Part shown: piece after piece, positions 1-7,331 of the stretch | Numbering within the stretch: position 1 is the stretch's first letter | Layout of the letters: every line of letters starts with the position of its first letter | Assembly: GCA_910587705.1 (NCBI GenBank) | Contig: CAJUMX010000019.1 | Span: 1 to 51,700 of the forward strand | Origin: an uncultured Oscillibacter sp. | GTDB taxonomy: Bacteria > Bacillota > Clostridia > Oscillospirales > Oscillospiraceae | Length of the DNA stretch: 51,700 nt | Direction of reading: 5' to 3' | Translations under genes and position numbers: made by a program | The notes under the pieces: model-generated | Database searches by the model: none | Told to the model about the DNA's origin: nothing | The model's input: the letters and a program-made list of their open reading frames with translations, nothing else

Positions 1-58
1 GATGACTAATGGACAGGCAATTTCGCATAGGCTGTTGTGAAAGGCTGGGTGATGTTAT

Positions 59-193
59 TTGCAGACACAGGAGCTATGCAAAAGCATTTTCAAAGACGGG
101 ACCACAGAAACCACCCGTGAAAATTTCACGCACAAGCTGACCGAGCTAATCAATCAGCTGGAAAAGGGAAAACAGACCATCGAGCAAAAATAA
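59..193 (+). pseudogene. Possible TnpW-like mobile-element ORF or remnant
   Basis: This short open frame ends in TAA at 191-193, just before the recombinase promoter. It reads through FKDGTTETTRENF and HKLTELINQLEKGK. A Phe-Lys-Asp-Gly-Thr-Thr-Glu-Thr stretch followed by a short amphipathic helix recalls the small TnpW-type proteins encoded beside serine recombinases in Clostridia elements, but this is from memory only. The only start in frame is a TTG at 59 with a weak ribosome site, and stops at 38 and 50 cut the frame upstream. It may be a decayed fragment. Its place directly before the recombinase fits a mobile-element gene. Confidence 0.3.
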
Positions 194-194
194 T

Positions 195-223
195 GTGACA
201 AGCTGTTTCCACTGTGCTATACT
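195..223 (+). promoter_or_regulatory. Sigma-A promoter of the serine recombinase
   Basis: GTGACA at 195-200 and TATACT at 218-223 are separated by exactly 17 bases, and TG at 215-216 makes an extended -10. Transcription would begin near 230, about 37 bases before the recombinase ATG. The whole promoter lies inside a perfect inverted repeat (197-244), which points to an operator. Confidence 0.7.
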
Positions 224-244
224 GTAAGCAGGAAACAGCTTGTC
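197..244. repeat. Perfect 14-bp inverted repeat around the recombinase promoter
   Basis: GACAAGCTGTTTCC at 197-210 is repeated as its exact reverse complement at 231-244, with a 20-base spacer that holds the -10 box. The left arm overlaps the -35 box and the right arm covers the expected start of transcription. That is the geometry of an operator, possibly autoregulatory, or of a recombinase-binding site. A second small palindrome, ATCTCC-AA-GGAGAT at 247-260, overlaps the ribosome-binding site. Confidence 0.65.
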
Positions 245-266
245 CTATCTCCAAGGAGATATGAAC

Positions 267-1820
267 ATGAAAGCAGCGATCTACTGTCGTTTATCCGAAG
301 AAGATAGAAACAAGCAATTTGAAACCGACGATAGCAACAGCATCCAGAACCAAAAGGCCATGTTGCTGCAATATGCGATGGAACAGGGGTGGGAAGTTTA
401 TAACCTTTACAGCGATGATGATTACACAGGTTCAGACCGCAGACGGCCCGAATTTAACCGCTTGTTGGAGGACGCCAAGGCACACCGCTTTGACATTGTT
501 CTCTGTAAGACACAATCTCGCTTTACCCGTGAGTTGGAACTGGTAGAAAAGTACATCCACGGCCTCTTCCCTGTTTGGGGCATCCGCTTTGTCAGCATCG
601 TGGACAACGCCGACACTGCCAACAAGGGCAATAAGAAGTCCCGGCAGATCAATGGGCTGGTGAACGAGTGGTATCTGGAGGATATGTCGGAGAACATCCG
701 CAGCGTTCTCACCAACCGGCGGCAGAATGGTTTTCATATTGGGGCCTTTGCCCTCTATGGCTACAAGAAGGACCCCGACCAGAAAGGCCATCTGCTTATT
801 GACGAGGAAGCCGCTGCCGTTGTCCGGGAGGTGTTCACCCTCTTTTCCCAAGGCTATGGTAAAACGGCCATCGCCCGGATGCTCAACGACCGTGGCATCC
901 CCAACCCCACCGAGTACAAGCGTCTCCACGGCCTGCGCTACCAGCAGCCCAAGCGGAAAAACAGCACTCTCTGGAAGTATTTTGCTATCTCTGATATGCT
1001 CACCAACGAGATTTATATTGGTAACATGGTACAAGGCAAATATGGCAGCGTGTCCTACAAGACCAAGCAAAACAAGCCCCGCCCCCAAAGTGAGTGGTAT
1101 CGTGTAGAGGGAACCCATGAGGCCATCATCGACCGCCCCCTCTGGAACCGGGTTCAGTCCATGGTTGCGGAACGGGCCAAACCCTTCGACTGCGGTACTG
1201 TGGGGCTGTTTGCCCGAAAAGCCAAGTGCGCCAACTGTGGCTACACCATGCGCTCCACTAAAAATCGCGGGCGGCACTATCTCCAATGCTCCAACCGCCA
1301 TGTGGCAAAGGACGCCTGCATCGGTTCCTTCATTTCGGTGGAAAAGCTGGAGCGGATGGTCATTGACGAGCTGAACCGGCTGGCGGCAGCGTATCTGGAC
1401 AAGGACGAGCTGGAGCGGAACATTGAGTTTTGTGAAAATCTGCAAGGCCAGAAACGGCAGCTCTTGGATACCCTTGCCGCCTATGAGAAACGGATTGCCG
1501 AGTACACCAAGGGTCTGCGGGACTTATACATGGATAAGGTCAAGGGCCTGCTCAATGACAACGACTTCTCCGCCCTCTCCAAAGAGTTTTCCTCCGAAAA
1601 ATTCCGGCTGGAGCGCGTCCTTCTGGACGGCCAGCGGCAGCTTGCGGAGCTGGAGGACAGAATTGCCGTTGGAGACAACCGAAAAGCCTTAGTAGAGCGG
1701 TATGTAAACCTAGAACACTTAACACGAGAAATCGTGGAAATTCTCATTGACCACATCACTGTAGGCAAGCGCATCCCCGGAACGAAGGATGTTCCCATTG
1801 AAATCCACTGGAACTTTTAA
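267..1820 (+). CDS. Large serine recombinase (element integrase/transposase)
   Basis: Site-specific DNA recombinase of 517 residues that would integrate and excise the mobile element whose right end lies here. The N-terminal resolvase domain (about 1-150) carries the catalytic signature YCRLSEED with Ser10 as nucleophile and Arg8. The recombinase domain follows (about 160-300). A zinc ribbon has Cys at about 321, 324, 341 and 351, and a Lys/Glu-rich coiled coil spans about 365-480. These features match the large serine integrase/TnpX group. ATG 267 is chosen because AAGGAG at 253-258 is 8 bases upstream; ATG 261 is too close and an upstream TTG at 240 has no site. The gene sits next to an inverted-repeat promoter and about 250 bases from a truncated cotJC, so it probably lies at the element's end. 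Intact in sequence. Confidence 0.93.
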   Translation: MKAAIYCRLSEEDRNKQFETDDSNSIQNQKAMLLQYAMEQGWEVYNLYSDDDYTGSDRRRPEFNRLLEDAKAHRFDIVLCKTQSRFTRELELVEKYIHGLFPVWGIRFVSIVDNADTANKGNKKSRQINGLVNEWYLEDMSENIRSVLTNRRQNGFHIGAFALYGYKKDPDQKGHLLIDEEAAAVVREVFTLFSQGYGKTAIARMLNDRGIPNPTEYKRLHGLRYQQPKRKNSTLWKYFAISDMLTNEIYIGNMVQGKYGSVSYKTKQNKPRPQSEWYRVEGTHEAIIDRPLWNRVQSMVAERAKPFDCGTVGLFARKAKCANCGYTMRSTKNRGRHYLQCSNRHVAKDACIGSFISVEKLERMVIDELNRLAAAYLDKDELERNIEFCENLQGQKRQLLDTLAAYEKRIAEYTKGLRDLYMDKVKGLLNDNDFSALSKEFSSEKFRLERVLLDGQRQLAELEDRIAVGDNRKALVERYVNLEHLTREIVEILIDHITVGKRIPGTKDVPIEIHWNF

Positions 1821-1833
1821 GGAGCATAGACCC

Positions 1834-2028
1834 ATGCCACCCAAAGAAGAATTTGAAAAGTCTGTCCAATCCATCGACCAAGCTCTGGGCGAGATTGAGC
1901 GCACTCTGGAGCAAATGCTGACCTTGGCCCGCCTGTCCGCCAGCGATTTGAACGTAGACCGGGCCGTGCTGCAAAAGACGCTGGAACGCCTTCAGCGCAA
2001 AATTGACTGCATTGCGGACACTATTTGA
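1834..2028 (+). CDS. Small coiled-coil protein after the recombinase
   Basis: Encodes 64 residues starting MPPKEEFEKSVQSIDQAL. The ribosome site AAGGAG at 1819-1824 lies about 9 bases before ATG 1834 and overlaps the recombinase stop, so the two genes are probably co-translated. The protein is charged and predicted almost wholly helical, with a heptad-like pattern (LGEIERTLEQML, LQKTLERLQRKI) that suggests a coiled coil. I do not recognise a family. Its position between the recombinase and the presumed element edge suggests an accessory recombination factor, such as a directionality factor, but nothing in the sequence proves that. Confidence 0.6.
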   Translation: MPPKEEFEKSVQSIDQALGEIERTLEQMLTLARLSASDLNVDRAVLQKTLERLQRKIDCIADTI

Positions 2029-2039
2029 CGTGATTTTTC

Positions 2040-2080
2040 GCCATTTTCTGCACGAAGTTGCACTTTCGTGGTTGCACCAG
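2040..2080. other. Candidate right attachment site of the element
   Basis: The dyad CACGAA (2051-2056) - GTTGCACT - TTCGTG (2065-2070) lies exactly where mobile-element sequence gives way to the cotJC reading frame. TTGCAC occurs twice (2058-2063 and 2072-2077). Serine integrases use about 40-50 bp sites with imperfect dyad symmetry around a crossover dinucleotide, so this is a fair candidate for attR. The left end is outside the window, so the core cannot be confirmed. Confidence 0.4.
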
Positions 2081-2271
2081 AGCAGAAAGCCCGCGTAACC
2101 TACGACAATATCCTCCGCCTCTCCGACGACCCGGACGTCAGCGACGTCATCAAATTTCTCCGGGCCCGGGAAATTGTTCACTTCCAGCGTTTCGGTGAAG
2201 GACTGCGACTTGCAAAAGACAAAATGAATGCGAAAAACGTTTACTATATGAACCCGGCTTTCGACAAATAA
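2068..2271 (+). pseudogene. cotJC: 3' fragment of cotJC (spore coat manganese-catalase-like protein)
   Basis: About 65 codons matching the C-terminus of CotJC, a spore-coat protein of the manganese-catalase family that is normally about 190-200 residues. Recognisable stretches are EQKARVTYDNILRLSDDPD, IKFLRAREIVHFQRFGEGL and NPAFDK at the natural end. The frame runs upstream only to about 2068, where the similarity stops at a dyad next to the mobile element, and the GTG there has no ribosome site. The 5' part is therefore missing from this side and probably lies beyond the element's left end. The simplest reading is that the element inserted within cotJC, which might be restored by excision. 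Loss of function in the integrated state is an inference. Confidence 0.72.
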
Positions 2272-2280
2272 AGAAAACAA

Positions 2281-2310
2281 GAGCGGCGGATTCCCGCCGC
2301 TCTCTTTCAT
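2281..2310. terminator. Bidirectional terminator between the cotJC remnant and ligA
   Basis: Perfect 9-bp stem GAGCGGCGG / CCGCCGCTC (2281-2289, 2294-2302) with a four-base loop. It is flanked by a T-rich run on the plus strand and an A-rich run (T-rich on the minus strand) upstream, so it can end transcription from both converging sides. Confidence 0.75.
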
Positions 2311-4286
2311 TATTCTAACAACTTTGCAAACGCATCCTCCGTCAAAACAGGAATCCCAAGTTCCTCCGCCTTTTTCATCTTGCTTCCCGCAGCTTCCCCC
2401 GCCACCACGTAGGTGGTTCGTTTGGAAACAGACCCAGCGGCCTTGCCGCCCCGCTCCTCAATCAGCGCCTGTGCCGTCTTGCGGTCGAACCGGCTGAGTG
2501 TCCCGGTGAGGACAAACGTCATCCCGGCAAACCGCTCGTCCACCAGCTCCGCCGTGCTCTCCATGTTGACCCCAACGTCTTTCAGGCGCTGGAGCAAATC
2601 TTTGGCTTGAGAAGAGGATAGATAGTCCACCACGCACTGGGCCGTTACACCGCCCACATCGTCGATTTCCGTCAGTTCCTCCGTCGAGGCGGCGCACAGG
2701 GCGTCCATCGTATGGAAATGGGAGGCCAGTACTTTTGCCGCCTTCTCCCCCACCTGCCGGATGCCCAAGCCAAAAATCAGCCGGGACAAATCATTAGACT
2801 TAGAGCGTTCGATGGCGGCAAGCAGGTTTTCCGCAGATTTCTTCCCCATCCGATCCAGCTTCGCTACGGCTTCCTTTTCCAGACCGTAGAGGTCCGCCGG
2901 GTTGGAAACCATACCACTGTCGATGAGCTGCTGTACTACGGCAGGCCCACAGCCGTCGATATCCATTGCATTCCGACTGGCGAAATGCGTCAGGTTCCGA
3001 AGCAGCTGTGCGGGACACTCCGCTCCGGTGCAGCGGATGGCCACACCGTCCTCGTCCCGGCGGACCGGCGCGCCGCAGACTGGGCAGACCTCTGGAAAGC
3101 GGTAGGGCTCCGTTCCCTCAGGCCGCTTGGAGAAATCAACCTCCACCACTTCTGGAATGATCTCCCCCGCCTTTTGAACAATAACGGTGTCCCCGATACG
3201 AATGTCTTTTTCTGTAATGAGGTCCTGGTTATGCAACGTTGCATTGGTCACGTTCGTCCCTGCTAAGCGGACAGGCGTCAACACCGCCTTGGGGGTCAAT
3301 ACGCCAGTGCGCCCCACTTGAATGACAATATCCAGCACTTGAGCGGGCTTTTTCTCCGGAGGATATTTGAAGGCTACTGCCCACTTTGGAAACTTTGCGG
3401 TACTTCCTAATTTTTCGCGATCAGTTAAGGAGTTTACCTTTACAACCGCTCCGTCAATATCAAAGGAATAATTCAGCCGCTCGTCGTTAATTCGGGCAAT
3501 TTCTGCCTGACAAGCGGAGGTCCCGGAAAGGGTTTTGTGGGGAATAACCCGGAACCTCTGGGAGGTCAGATACACAAGTGTCTCCTGATGGGAGACAAAT
3601 TCCTTTCCCTCTGCCAATTGCAGATTAAAGACCTGAATGTCCAATTTTCGCTCTGCGCAAATCTTCGGATCCAGCTGCCGAAGGGAACCGGCGGCGGCAT
3701 TTCGTGGATTTGCCAACAAGGGTTTTCCCTGAATTTCCCGCTGGGCGTTCAGCTCCTCAAAGACGGCCCGCGACATATAAACCTCCCCCCGGACGATAAG
3801 TCGAGGCAGCTTGTCCGGCAGGACCATGGGGATCGAGCGGATGGTTTTCAGGTTTTCCGTCACGTCCTCTCCAGTCCGTCCGTCTCCCCGGGTAGCTCCC
3901 CGGACAAACACACCCTCCCGGTACTCCAGTGCCACAGACAGGCCGTCCACCTTGGGCTCCAGGGAGTAGACGGTTTCCTGTTCCAGTACCTCGTCCATCC
4001 GCTGGCAGAATTCCGCCACCTCTTCTTCACTAAACACATCCTGCAAGCTCTCCAAGGGAACCTCATGGGTATAGGAAGCAAAGCCCTCCAGGGTCTTTCC
4101 GCCAATGCGTTGGGTAGGCGAGTCTGGAGTGACCTCTTCCGGGTGCTGGGCCTCCAGTTCCTCTAAACGGCGGTTGAGCATGTCGTACTCATAGTCGCTG
4201 ATGGTGGGCGCATCCAGCACGTAGTATTGATAGCCGTGCTCGTTCAGCGCGTCCCGCAGCTGCTTGATCTCTTCACGGTAATCCAT
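2310..4286 (-). CDS. ligA: NAD-dependent DNA ligase LigA
   Basis: Seals nicks in double-stranded DNA during replication and repair, using NAD+ to form a ligase-AMP intermediate. The 658 residues are close to the usual ~670. The order is: Ia domain with the YxYYxLD region near 19-25, nucleotidyltransferase domain with the adenylated lysine in motif KVDG (Lys112), OB fold, four-cysteine zinc finger (CPVCG ... C ... C, about 395-420), helix-hairpin-helix repeats, and a C-terminal BRCT domain (about 580-658, FVLTGTLSRFDR). It begins 9 bases after yunB ends, so the two are probably cotranscribed in the order murD, yunB, ligA. No damage is visible. Confidence 0.97.
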   Translation of the reverse strand: MDYREEIKQLRDALNEHGYQYYVLDAPTISDYEYDMLNRRLEELEAQHPEEVTPDSPTQRIGGKTLEGFASYTHEVPLESLQDVFSEEEVAEFCQRMDEVLEQETVYSLEPKVDGLSVALEYREGVFVRGATRGDGRTGEDVTENLKTIRSIPMVLPDKLPRLIVRGEVYMSRAVFEELNAQREIQGKPLLANPRNAAAGSLRQLDPKICAERKLDIQVFNLQLAEGKEFVSHQETLVYLTSQRFRVIPHKTLSGTSACQAEIARINDERLNYSFDIDGAVVKVNSLTDREKLGSTAKFPKWAVAFKYPPEKKPAQVLDIVIQVGRTGVLTPKAVLTPVRLAGTNVTNATLHNQDLITEKDIRIGDTVIVQKAGEIIPEVVEVDFSKRPEGTEPYRFPEVCPVCGAPVRRDEDGVAIRCTGAECPAQLLRNLTHFASRNAMDIDGCGPAVVQQLIDSGMVSNPADLYGLEKEAVAKLDRMGKKSAENLLAAIERSKSNDLSRLIFGLGIRQVGEKAAKVLASHFHTMDALCAASTEELTEIDDVGGVTAQCVVDYLSSSQAKDLLQRLKDVGVNMESTAELVDERFAGMTFVLTGTLSRFDRKTAQALIEERGGKAAGSVSKRTTYVVAGEAAGSKMKKAEELGIPVLTEDAFAKLLE

Positions 4287-4295
4287 GAGGTCCTC

Positions 4296-4988
4296 CTAGT
4301 TTAGTATATAGTCCTTCGCATCGCTTACATAGCTCTCCGGTGTGGAGCTGAAATACGTGTAGGTGTCTGGCACGGAGCCTACAATAACGGTCTCCGCCAC
4401 AGTGACGGCGTTGGAGACAGTGGTGGCTGTAGAAAAACCTGGCAAGAGGATGCTGACGGCCACATCGATGTTCAGCACAATCTGGTGCTTTGTCTGGTTG
4501 ATGCCCGCCGAGGTGAATTCGTTCTCAAAATTGGCAGAGGAGGAGCCCACCGACTCCATCCTCACAGAAATCCGGGGTCCCCTTCCCGCTAAAAGCACGG
4601 AACCGGAGAGACTGCCCACCGGAATGGACAGCTCCCGGGTGGACACCTGGTCGATTCGGGCTAAAATAATGTCCAAAATATTGGATTGCAGCCGGTTGAA
4701 GGCCGCCATGTTGCTATAGATGGCGGTAATTCGTCCTTCGTTGTCTTTTTCAAAGGTAATCAAGTCGCTGTAGGTGATGTTTCCGCTGTCAATGGCCTCG
4801 TCCACCGCCTCGGATACGATGCGGTTCACCATATTGGAAACTCGGGTGGTGGCCAGGCTCACCAGAATGGGCCGCATCTGGGTTGTGGCGAAAATCACAG
4901 CTGCCATAGCGGCCACCATGGCGGAAAAAGCCAGAACGGCCAGTAAATTCCGCCGTGTCATTCGCCGCCGGTAGTAGAAAAAGCCCAT
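4296..4988 (-). CDS. yunB: Sporulation protein YunB
   Basis: A 230-residue membrane-anchored protein of the YunB family, which in Bacillus subtilis is a sigma-E-controlled gene needed for efficient sporulation. After a basic start (YRRRMTRRN) there is one transmembrane segment (about 15-38) and then an extracytoplasmic domain with the family hallmarks: MVNRIVSEAVDEAI near 53-66, a central IPVGSL, and AETVIVGSVPDTY near the end. ATG 4988 is preceded by a GGGGGTGG site. It lies between murD and ligA, and a candidate sigma-E promoter overlaps the 3' end of murD just upstream. The biochemical role of the family is not known. Confidence 0.9.
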   Translation of the reverse strand: MGFFYYRRRMTRRNLLAVLAFSAMVAAMAAVIFATTQMRPILVSLATTRVSNMVNRIVSEAVDEAIDSGNITYSDLITFEKDNEGRITAIYSNMAAFNRLQSNILDIILARIDQVSTRELSIPVGSLSGSVLLAGRGPRISVRMESVGSSSANFENEFTSAGINQTKHQIVLNIDVAVSILLPGFSTATTVSNAVTVAETVIVGSVPDTYTYFSSTPESYVSDAKDYILN

Positions 4989-5007
4989 GCGTTACCACCC
5001 CCGGGAC

Positions 5008-5036
5008 ATTTTATGCGCCCAAGGCTTGGCTTTATT
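5008..5036 (-). promoter_or_regulatory. Candidate sigma-E-type promoter for yunB
   Basis: On the minus strand AATAAA (plus 5031-5036) is followed after 15 bases by CATAAAAT (plus 5008-5015). This fits the Bacillus sigma-E pattern of ATA, 16-18 bases, then CATA. It overlaps the murD stop codon and lies 20 bases before the yunB start. It would let yunB be expressed in the mother cell independently of murD. Motif match only. Confidence 0.45.
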
Positions 5037-6429
5037 TCAGGCTATTCACAATCTCCTTGAAAACCTTTCCCCGTTCCATAAAGTTTGCAAAGCGGTCAAA
5101 GGAGGTGCTGGCGGGAGACAGGATTACCACGTCCCCTTCCTTTGCCTGGCTCCGGGCCAGAGAAACCGCCTGATGATAGTCTGCCACATCCATGATATCC
5201 AAACCGCAGTAATTCTCCGCCTGCTCCACAGACGCGCGGATCACCCCAGCGGTGGCTCCGCAGAGAATCAGTAGCTTTACGTGGTTGTTGACCACCGGGC
5301 CCAGGCTGTCGTAAGAGATGCCCTTGTCCTTCCCTCCGGCGATGAGGATGACCTTTTCCGGGAAGGAGTTCAGTCCCGCAATGGTCCGGCTGGGACTGGA
5401 GGCAATGGAGTCGTTATAATACCGCACGCCGTCCAGCTCCCGGACCAGCTCAATCCGGTGCTCCACACCGCCGAAGTTTTTGGCAAAGTCCCGGATAATC
5501 CCGTCGGGAACCAACCCATCCACGGCGGCGATGGCGGCCATGTAGTTCTCCACATTGTGAATCCCGGGAAGCTTGATTTCCGCCAGAGGAAGCACCTGGC
5601 GGCGGCCGTTTTCATTGGACATCCAGATGGCCTGCCCCGCTCCGGCATCGTTCGGCGCAAGATAGGCTCCCCGCTCCACCGTTTCCCGGCGGCTGAAGGT
5701 GCGGAGCGTCCCCCGCTGGCGTCCGATAAAGGACCGGGTAACCTCATTGTCGGCATTAAAGACGGCAACATCTTCCACAGACTGATGTGTAAAGATATTT
5801 TCCTTTGCAGAAATATACTCCGCATAATCCTTGTGAACATCCAGATGATTCGGTGCCAGATTGGTGACGACGGCGATATGGGGGCTTCGAGCCATGGTCA
5901 TGAGCTGGAAAGAGCTCAGTTCCAGCACGGCGAGGTCCTCCGCCGTCATACTTCCGCTTTCCGCCAGCAGCGGGTGGCCGATGTTCCCCCCCAGATGGAC
6001 GGTTTTCCCCGCTGCCCGGAGCAGCTCCGCAATGATGGTGGTGGTGGTGGTCTTTCCATCGCTGCCGGTAACGGCCAGAATGGGACAGGGGCAGACCTCA
6101 AAGAAAACCTCCATCTCGCTGGTCAGCGTGCTCCCCCGCTTCACAGCGGCGGTGAGCTCCGGCAAATCCGGCCGCATTCCCGGTGTGCGGAAAATAACAT
6201 CCTCCGTCAAATCCCGCAGATAATCTATCCCCAGCCGGAGACGGCAGCCCTTTTCCTCTAGCTCCTCTGCCAAAGTGCCCAGCGCAGTTCGATCTTTTTT
6301 GTCACATGCGGTTACCGCCACGCCCCGGGAGAGCAGTAGCTCGATCAAGGGCCGGTTGGATACGCCGATGCCGATGACAGCCACGGTTTTGTTCCGCAAA
6401 GAGGACAGATATTCCTCGAATTTCACCAA
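5032..6429 (-). CDS. murD: UDP-N-acetylmuramoyl-L-alanine--D-glutamate ligase MurD
   Basis: Cytoplasmic ATP-dependent ligase that adds D-glutamate to UDP-MurNAc-L-alanine in peptidoglycan precursor synthesis. It has 465 residues, close to the usual ~450. A Rossmann-like substrate domain (VAVIGIGVSNRP, about 16-27) is followed by the ATP-binding central domain with the P-loop TGSDGKTTTTT (Lys126), ELSSFQL and TNLAPNHLDVH, then the C-terminal Mur ligase domain with HRIELV and YNDSIASSPSRT. The P-loop has Ser-Asp where many homologues have Thr-Asn; I believe this variant is common in Firmicutes MurD. The gene stands alone from the usual dcw cluster and heads the murD-yunB-ligA group. Confidence 0.96.
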   Translation of the reverse strand: MVKFEEYLSSLRNKTVAVIGIGVSNRPLIELLLSRGVAVTACDKKDRTALGTLAEELEEKGCRLRLGIDYLRDLTEDVIFRTPGMRPDLPELTAAVKRGSTLTSEMEVFFEVCPCPILAVTGSDGKTTTTTIIAELLRAAGKTVHLGGNIGHPLLAESGSMTAEDLAVLELSSFQLMTMARSPHIAVVTNLAPNHLDVHKDYAEYISAKENIFTHQSVEDVAVFNADNEVTRSFIGRQRGTLRTFSRRETVERGAYLAPNDAGAGQAIWMSNENGRRQVLPLAEIKLPGIHNVENYMAAIAAVDGLVPDGIIRDFAKNFGGVEHRIELVRELDGVRYYNDSIASSPSRTIAGLNSFPEKVILIAGGKDKGISYDSLGPVVNNHVKLLILCGATAGVIRASVEQAENYCGLDIMDVADYHQAVSLARSQAKEGDVVILSPASTSFDRFANFMERGKVFKEIVNSLK

Positions 6430-6512
6430 AATCGCTCCTTATCCTTTCCGCCAAAAGACGGAATTTTTCCCAAATGGAAGGGCTTCCACAGAAGCTATCA
6501 TATCGCTTCCCT

Positions 6513-6541
6513 ATTCTACCACGCCAGACCGCTCCCGGCAA
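6513..6541 (-). promoter_or_regulatory. Sigma-A-like promoter of murD
   Basis: Minus-strand TTGCCG (plus 6536-6541) and TAGAAT (plus 6513-6518) are 17 bases apart, about 85 bases before the murD ATG. It is back to back with a plus-strand promoter for the hydrolase gene. Confidence 0.5.
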
Positions 6542-6544
6542 GAC

Positions 6545-6573
6545 TTGTCTTGGGAGGAAATTTATGATATTCT
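6545..6573 (+). promoter_or_regulatory. Sigma-A-like promoter of the hydrolase gene
   Basis: TTGTCT at 6545-6550 and TATTCT at 6568-6573 with a 17-base spacer. The start of transcription would fall near 6580, and an AAAGGAGGT ribosome site follows shortly before ATG 6604. Confidence 0.5.
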
Positions 6574-6603
6574 GTCAGGCGAAACCGGAAAGGAGGTCCC
6601 GCT

Positions 6604-7299
6604 ATGGAGCCGCAGTTTTTTCAAATCAAAACCATTCCCGCCGCCCTCTGGGGCTCCCCCTCGGAGCGGGTGATCGTGGCCGTCCACGGGGCCCAGTCCA
6701 GCAAAACGGACGTGCCGTTCCGTCTTTTGTCAGAGGCATTGCCCCATTGCCAGGTTTTGAGCTTTGATCTGCCGGAACACGGGGATCGAAAGGACGGCCC
6801 CATCCGCTGTAAGCCTCCCGTCTGCGTCCGGGAACTGTCCGCTGTTTTGGATTACGCCGAAAGCCGCTGGGCCAGCGTTGGCCTCTTCGCCGTCAGCATG
6901 GGGGCTTATTTCAGCCTTCTGGCCTGCCGGGACCGAAACATATGCCACGCCTGGTTTCTCTCCCCGGTGGTGGACATGGAGCGCCTAACCCGGGACATGA
7001 TGGGCTGGTTCCAGATTTCCGAGGCTCGTCTGGAGGCGGAGGGAGAGATTCCAACCCCCATGGGCCAGACCCTCTGCTGGGACGATTACGGCTATATCCG
7101 CCGCCATCCCATTGACCGCTGGCCCTTCCCCACCGATATTCTCCGGGGCTCCGGGGACACCCTGGTGGCGGAGGAAACCGTCTCCGCCTTTGTGGAGCGC
7201 TTTTCCTGCCGTCTGCGGATCGCGGAGGGTGCGGAGCACTGGTTCCACACGCCGCCGGAGCTGGACGCCCTGTCCCTCTGGCTCCGGGAGACGGGTTGA
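6604..7299 (+). CDS. Alpha/beta hydrolase
   Basis: A 231-residue serine hydrolase of the alpha/beta fold, substrate unknown. The oxyanion region VAVHGAQSSK lies near 26-34. The nucleophile elbow is AVSMGA with Ser98, which has Ala in place of the first Gly of the usual GxSxG. An Asp in the GSGDTLV loop (about 183) and the C-terminal GAEHWFH (His212 or His215) complete a plausible triad. No signal peptide is visible, so it is probably cytoplasmic. A strong Shine-Dalgarno (AAAGGAGGT) precedes ATG 6604. Its stop codon lies inside the -35 box of the rnpB promoter. It is monocistronic, with murD divergent upstream. Confidence 0.8.
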   Translation: MEPQFFQIKTIPAALWGSPSERVIVAVHGAQSSKTDVPFRLLSEALPHCQVLSFDLPEHGDRKDGPIRCKPPVCVRELSAVLDYAESRWASVGLFAVSMGAYFSLLACRDRNICHAWFLSPVVDMERLTRDMMGWFQISEARLEAEGEIPTPMGQTLCWDDYGYIRRHPIDRWPFPTDILRGSGDTLVAEETVSAFVERFSCRLRIAEGAEHWFHTPPELDALSLWLRETG

Positions 7300-7324
7300 C
7301 AAGCCGGTCCTTTGCTTGTATAAT
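7296..7324 (+). promoter_or_regulatory. Perfect consensus sigma-A promoter of rnpB
   Basis: TTGACA at 7296-7301 and TATAAT at 7319-7324 with a 17-base spacer match the consensus at every position. The stop codon of the hydrolase gene (TGA, 7297-7299) lies within the -35 box. Confidence 0.9.
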
Positions 7325-7331
7325 GTGCATC

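Noticed and set aside
432..1445. 337-codon frame on the minus strand within the recombinase
   Set aside because: Antisense shadow; the recombinase frame has all expected motifs.
5281..6261. 326-codon open frame on the plus strand opposite murD
   Set aside because: It lies entirely antisense to murD, whose motifs are complete. High GC creates long empty antisense frames, and there is no ribosome site or domain.
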